NCBI GenBank assembly: GCA_014238325.1
Contig: JABABH010000172.1
Coordinates: forward strand, 1 to 6,967
Source of the DNA: Coxiellaceae bacterium
GTDB lineage: Bacteria > Pseudomonadota > Gammaproteobacteria > Coxiellales > Coxiellaceae
Direction: 5' to 3'
DNA: 6,967 bases
The stretch's first letter is position 1. The number at the start of each line of letters is the position of its first letter. The notes below the pieces were generated by a model. The model did not search any database. It had not been told where the DNA came from and saw only the letters and a program-made list of their open reading frames with translations. Of the stretch, positions 5,362 to 6,967 are shown one piece after another. The translations under genes and the position numbers were made by a program.

Positions 5362-6967
5362 ATGGACATTCTTATGCCAACATCATCCAAACCTGTCCTC
5401 GTACTCATCGATGGATCTTCTTATTTATTCCGTGCTTATTACGCGCTACCACCTTTGCACAATCCAGCAGGAACACCCACCGGTGCCATCTATGGCGTTG
5501 TTAATATGATGAAAAAATTAATCACGGAGTACCAACCCCAGTATATTGCTATGGTCTTTGACCCCAAAGGGCCAACTTTTAGACATGCAAGCTATCCTGA
5601 ATATAAAGCTAACCGCACCCGTATGCCTGACGATTTAGCTCAGCAAATCCCTCCTTTATTTGAAGTGATTCGTGCATTAGGGGTTCCGCTGATCGTGAAA
5701 GAAAAATATGAAGCTGATGATGTGATCGCCACCTTAGCAAAGCAGGCAGAAGAAGAAGGATTACAGGTATTGATCGCGAGCCCAGATAAAGATCTAGCGC
5801 AGATAGTCAGTGATGATATTCATTTACTGAATACGATGACCCAACAAGTCTTGGATGTTCCTGGCGTCATTAAAAAATTTGGCGTCGCGCCGGAGCAAAT
5901 AGTCGATTATTTAACCTTAGTAGGTGATGCCGTCGATAATATTCCTGGCATACCCAAGGTGGGTCCTAAGACCGCCCAAAAATGGCTGCTCGAATATGGA
6001 TCTCTCGATCGTATCCTGCAGCACGCAACCAAGATTAAAGGCGCCGTAGGCAATAGCTTACGTGCCCACCAAGAGGATATCCCATGCACACGAGCACTCG
6101 TGACACTTCATACGGACGTTGAATTAGCTTATACTCCCACCCAATTACTGCAAACCTCACCCAACCAACAGGCTCTGATTCCTCTATTTAAAACATTAGC
6201 CTTTAAGTCTTGGCTATCGGAACTGCTATCCCCTTCATCGATAGCTACAAAATATACCTACACGACGATTTTAAGCAAAAAAACGTGCTTGGAATGGATC
6301 GAAAAATTAAAAGCCACGAATATCTTTGCCATGGAAACGATCACCAGCCATGAGGATCCCATGACAGCCAAACTGGTTGGCCTATCTTTTGCTCTACCCA
6401 CCCAAGAAGCGGCCTATCTACCACTCGGCCATGATTACCCAGAGGCTCCCACGGCATTAAACAAAGCATGGGCCTTAGAAAACTTACAATACATTTTTAA
6501 GAACCCTGAACAATGCATCGTAGGCCAAAATCTTAAGCAGCATCTTGAAGTTTTATACCAAGCCCATATGATGGTGAATGCAACGCTGGCTGACACCTTG
6601 CTGGAAGCTTATGTTTTACATAATACGGGGCGGCACAACTTAAACAACTTATCAGAGCGATATCTCAGCCATACCCCCATCACTGTAGCTTCCATCACGG
6701 GGACAGGTGCCAAGCAGTTAACATGGAATCAGATTGAAATTGAGAAAACTGGCCCTTATGCCGCCGAGTCTGCCGAATTATCCTTACGCTTACATCAAAC
6801 CCTCAGCACTAAGCTGAGCGAACAAGCTGCTTTAAACCATCTATTCTATGCCATTGAAATGCCTCTCGTCCCCATATTAGCCAAGATGGAAATGCACGGC
6901 GTTTTAATGGATGCTCATTTATTAAAGGAACATAGCAAGACACTCGATAAAAAATTAAAAGCATTAA
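5362..6967 (+). CDS. polA: DNA polymerase I, N-terminal 535 codons (partial)
   Basis: Pol I removes RNA primers and fills gaps in replication and repair. The gene runs off the window; about 390 more codons are expected. The 5'-3' exonuclease domain (about 1-295) is intact: LIDGSSYLFRAYYALP with D17, VFDPKGPTFR with D67, YEADDVIATL (E117, D119, D120), SPDKDLAQ (D142, D144) and GDAVDNIPGIPKVGPKTA (D189, D192). The 3'-5' exonuclease-like domain (about 310-500) keeps the fold (KLVGLSFALP, VGQNLK, GRHNLNNLSERYL, YAAESAELSLRLH) but not the catalytic carboxylates: FDTET is AMETI (E325, I327), NLKYD is NLKQH (H394), YAAED is YAAES (S470). Proofreading is therefore predicted to be lost. The start of the polymerase domain (MEMHGVLMD) is present. 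Start could be ATG 5362 or ATG 5374, same frame; neither has a clear SD. Divergent from the permease. Confidence 0.97.
   Translation, partial: MDILMPTSSKPVLVLIDGSSYLFRAYYALPPLHNPAGTPTGAIYGVVNMMKKLITEYQPQYIAMVFDPKGPTFRHASYPEYKANRTRMPDDLAQQIPPLFEVIRALGVPLIVKEKYEADDVIATLAKQAEEEGLQVLIASPDKDLAQIVSDDIHLLNTMTQQVLDVPGVIKKFGVAPEQIVDYLTLVGDAVDNIPGIPKVGPKTAQKWLLEYGSLDRILQHATKIKGAVGNSLRAHQEDIPCTRALVTLHTDVELAYTPTQLLQTSPNQQALIPLFKTLAFKSWLSELLSPSSIATKYTYTTILSKKTCLEWIEKLKATNIFAMETITSHEDPMTAKLVGLSFALPTQEAAYLPLGHDYPEAPTALNKAWALENLQYIFKNPEQCIVGQNLKQHLEVLYQAHMMVNATLADTLLEAYVLHNTGRHNLNNLSERYLSHTPITVASITGTGAKQLTWNQIEIEKTGPYAAESAELSLRLHQTLSTKLSEQAALNHLFYAIEMPLVPILAKMEMHGVLMDAHLLKEHSKTLDKKLKAL

Overview
The window looks like a moderately AT-rich gammaproteobacterial chromosome. 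RplS and PolA are typical gammaproteobacterial proteins. The weak or non-canonical starts, the decaying small genes and an effector-like orphan gene suggest a host-associated lineage such as the Legionellales (Coxiella/Rickettsiella-like). That placement is inference from reading proteins and layout; no search was run.

Layout. (1) 1-377: rplS (ribosomal protein L19), whose start overlaps the stop of an upstream frame, probably the end of trmD as in the usual rpsP-rimM-trmD-rplS operon. A perfect 11-bp hairpin follows. (2) 378-1575: about 1.2 kb with no long gene, but not empty. On the minus strand it holds the remains of a small family of single-TM proteins. Copy B (1346 to 1143, or to 1040 if one indel is repaired) keeps a strong SD and ATG. 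Copy A (about 787 to 492) has lost its SD and start codon through a 20-bp deletion and carries a frameshift. A C-terminal fragment (1020 to 841) lies between them. Copies A and B share a 5' module with a TATAAT box and an inverted repeat whose arm sequence differs between copies. (3) 1576-4998, minus strand: a compact apparent operon of a YveA-like APC amino-acid permease, a hotdog acyl-CoA thioesterase overlapping it by 8 nt, and an unrecognised 431-aa helical protein with a Trp-rich and Glu/Ser-rich C-terminus. (4) 4999-5361: divergent intergenic region with a good candidate polA promoter. (5) 5362-6967: the first 535 codons of polA, running off the window.

How they fit together: rplS and polA are housekeeping genes flanking an accessory segment. 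The permease and thioesterase are probably co-expressed by translational coupling. The 431-aa protein follows closely on the same strand and could be a secreted effector, but only its C-terminal composition suggests this. The two most notable observations are the PolA proofreading domain, where all four expected metal-binding carboxylates are altered, and the duplicated, decaying small-membrane-protein array between rplS and the operon. I found no convincing defence, CRISPR or mobile-element system.
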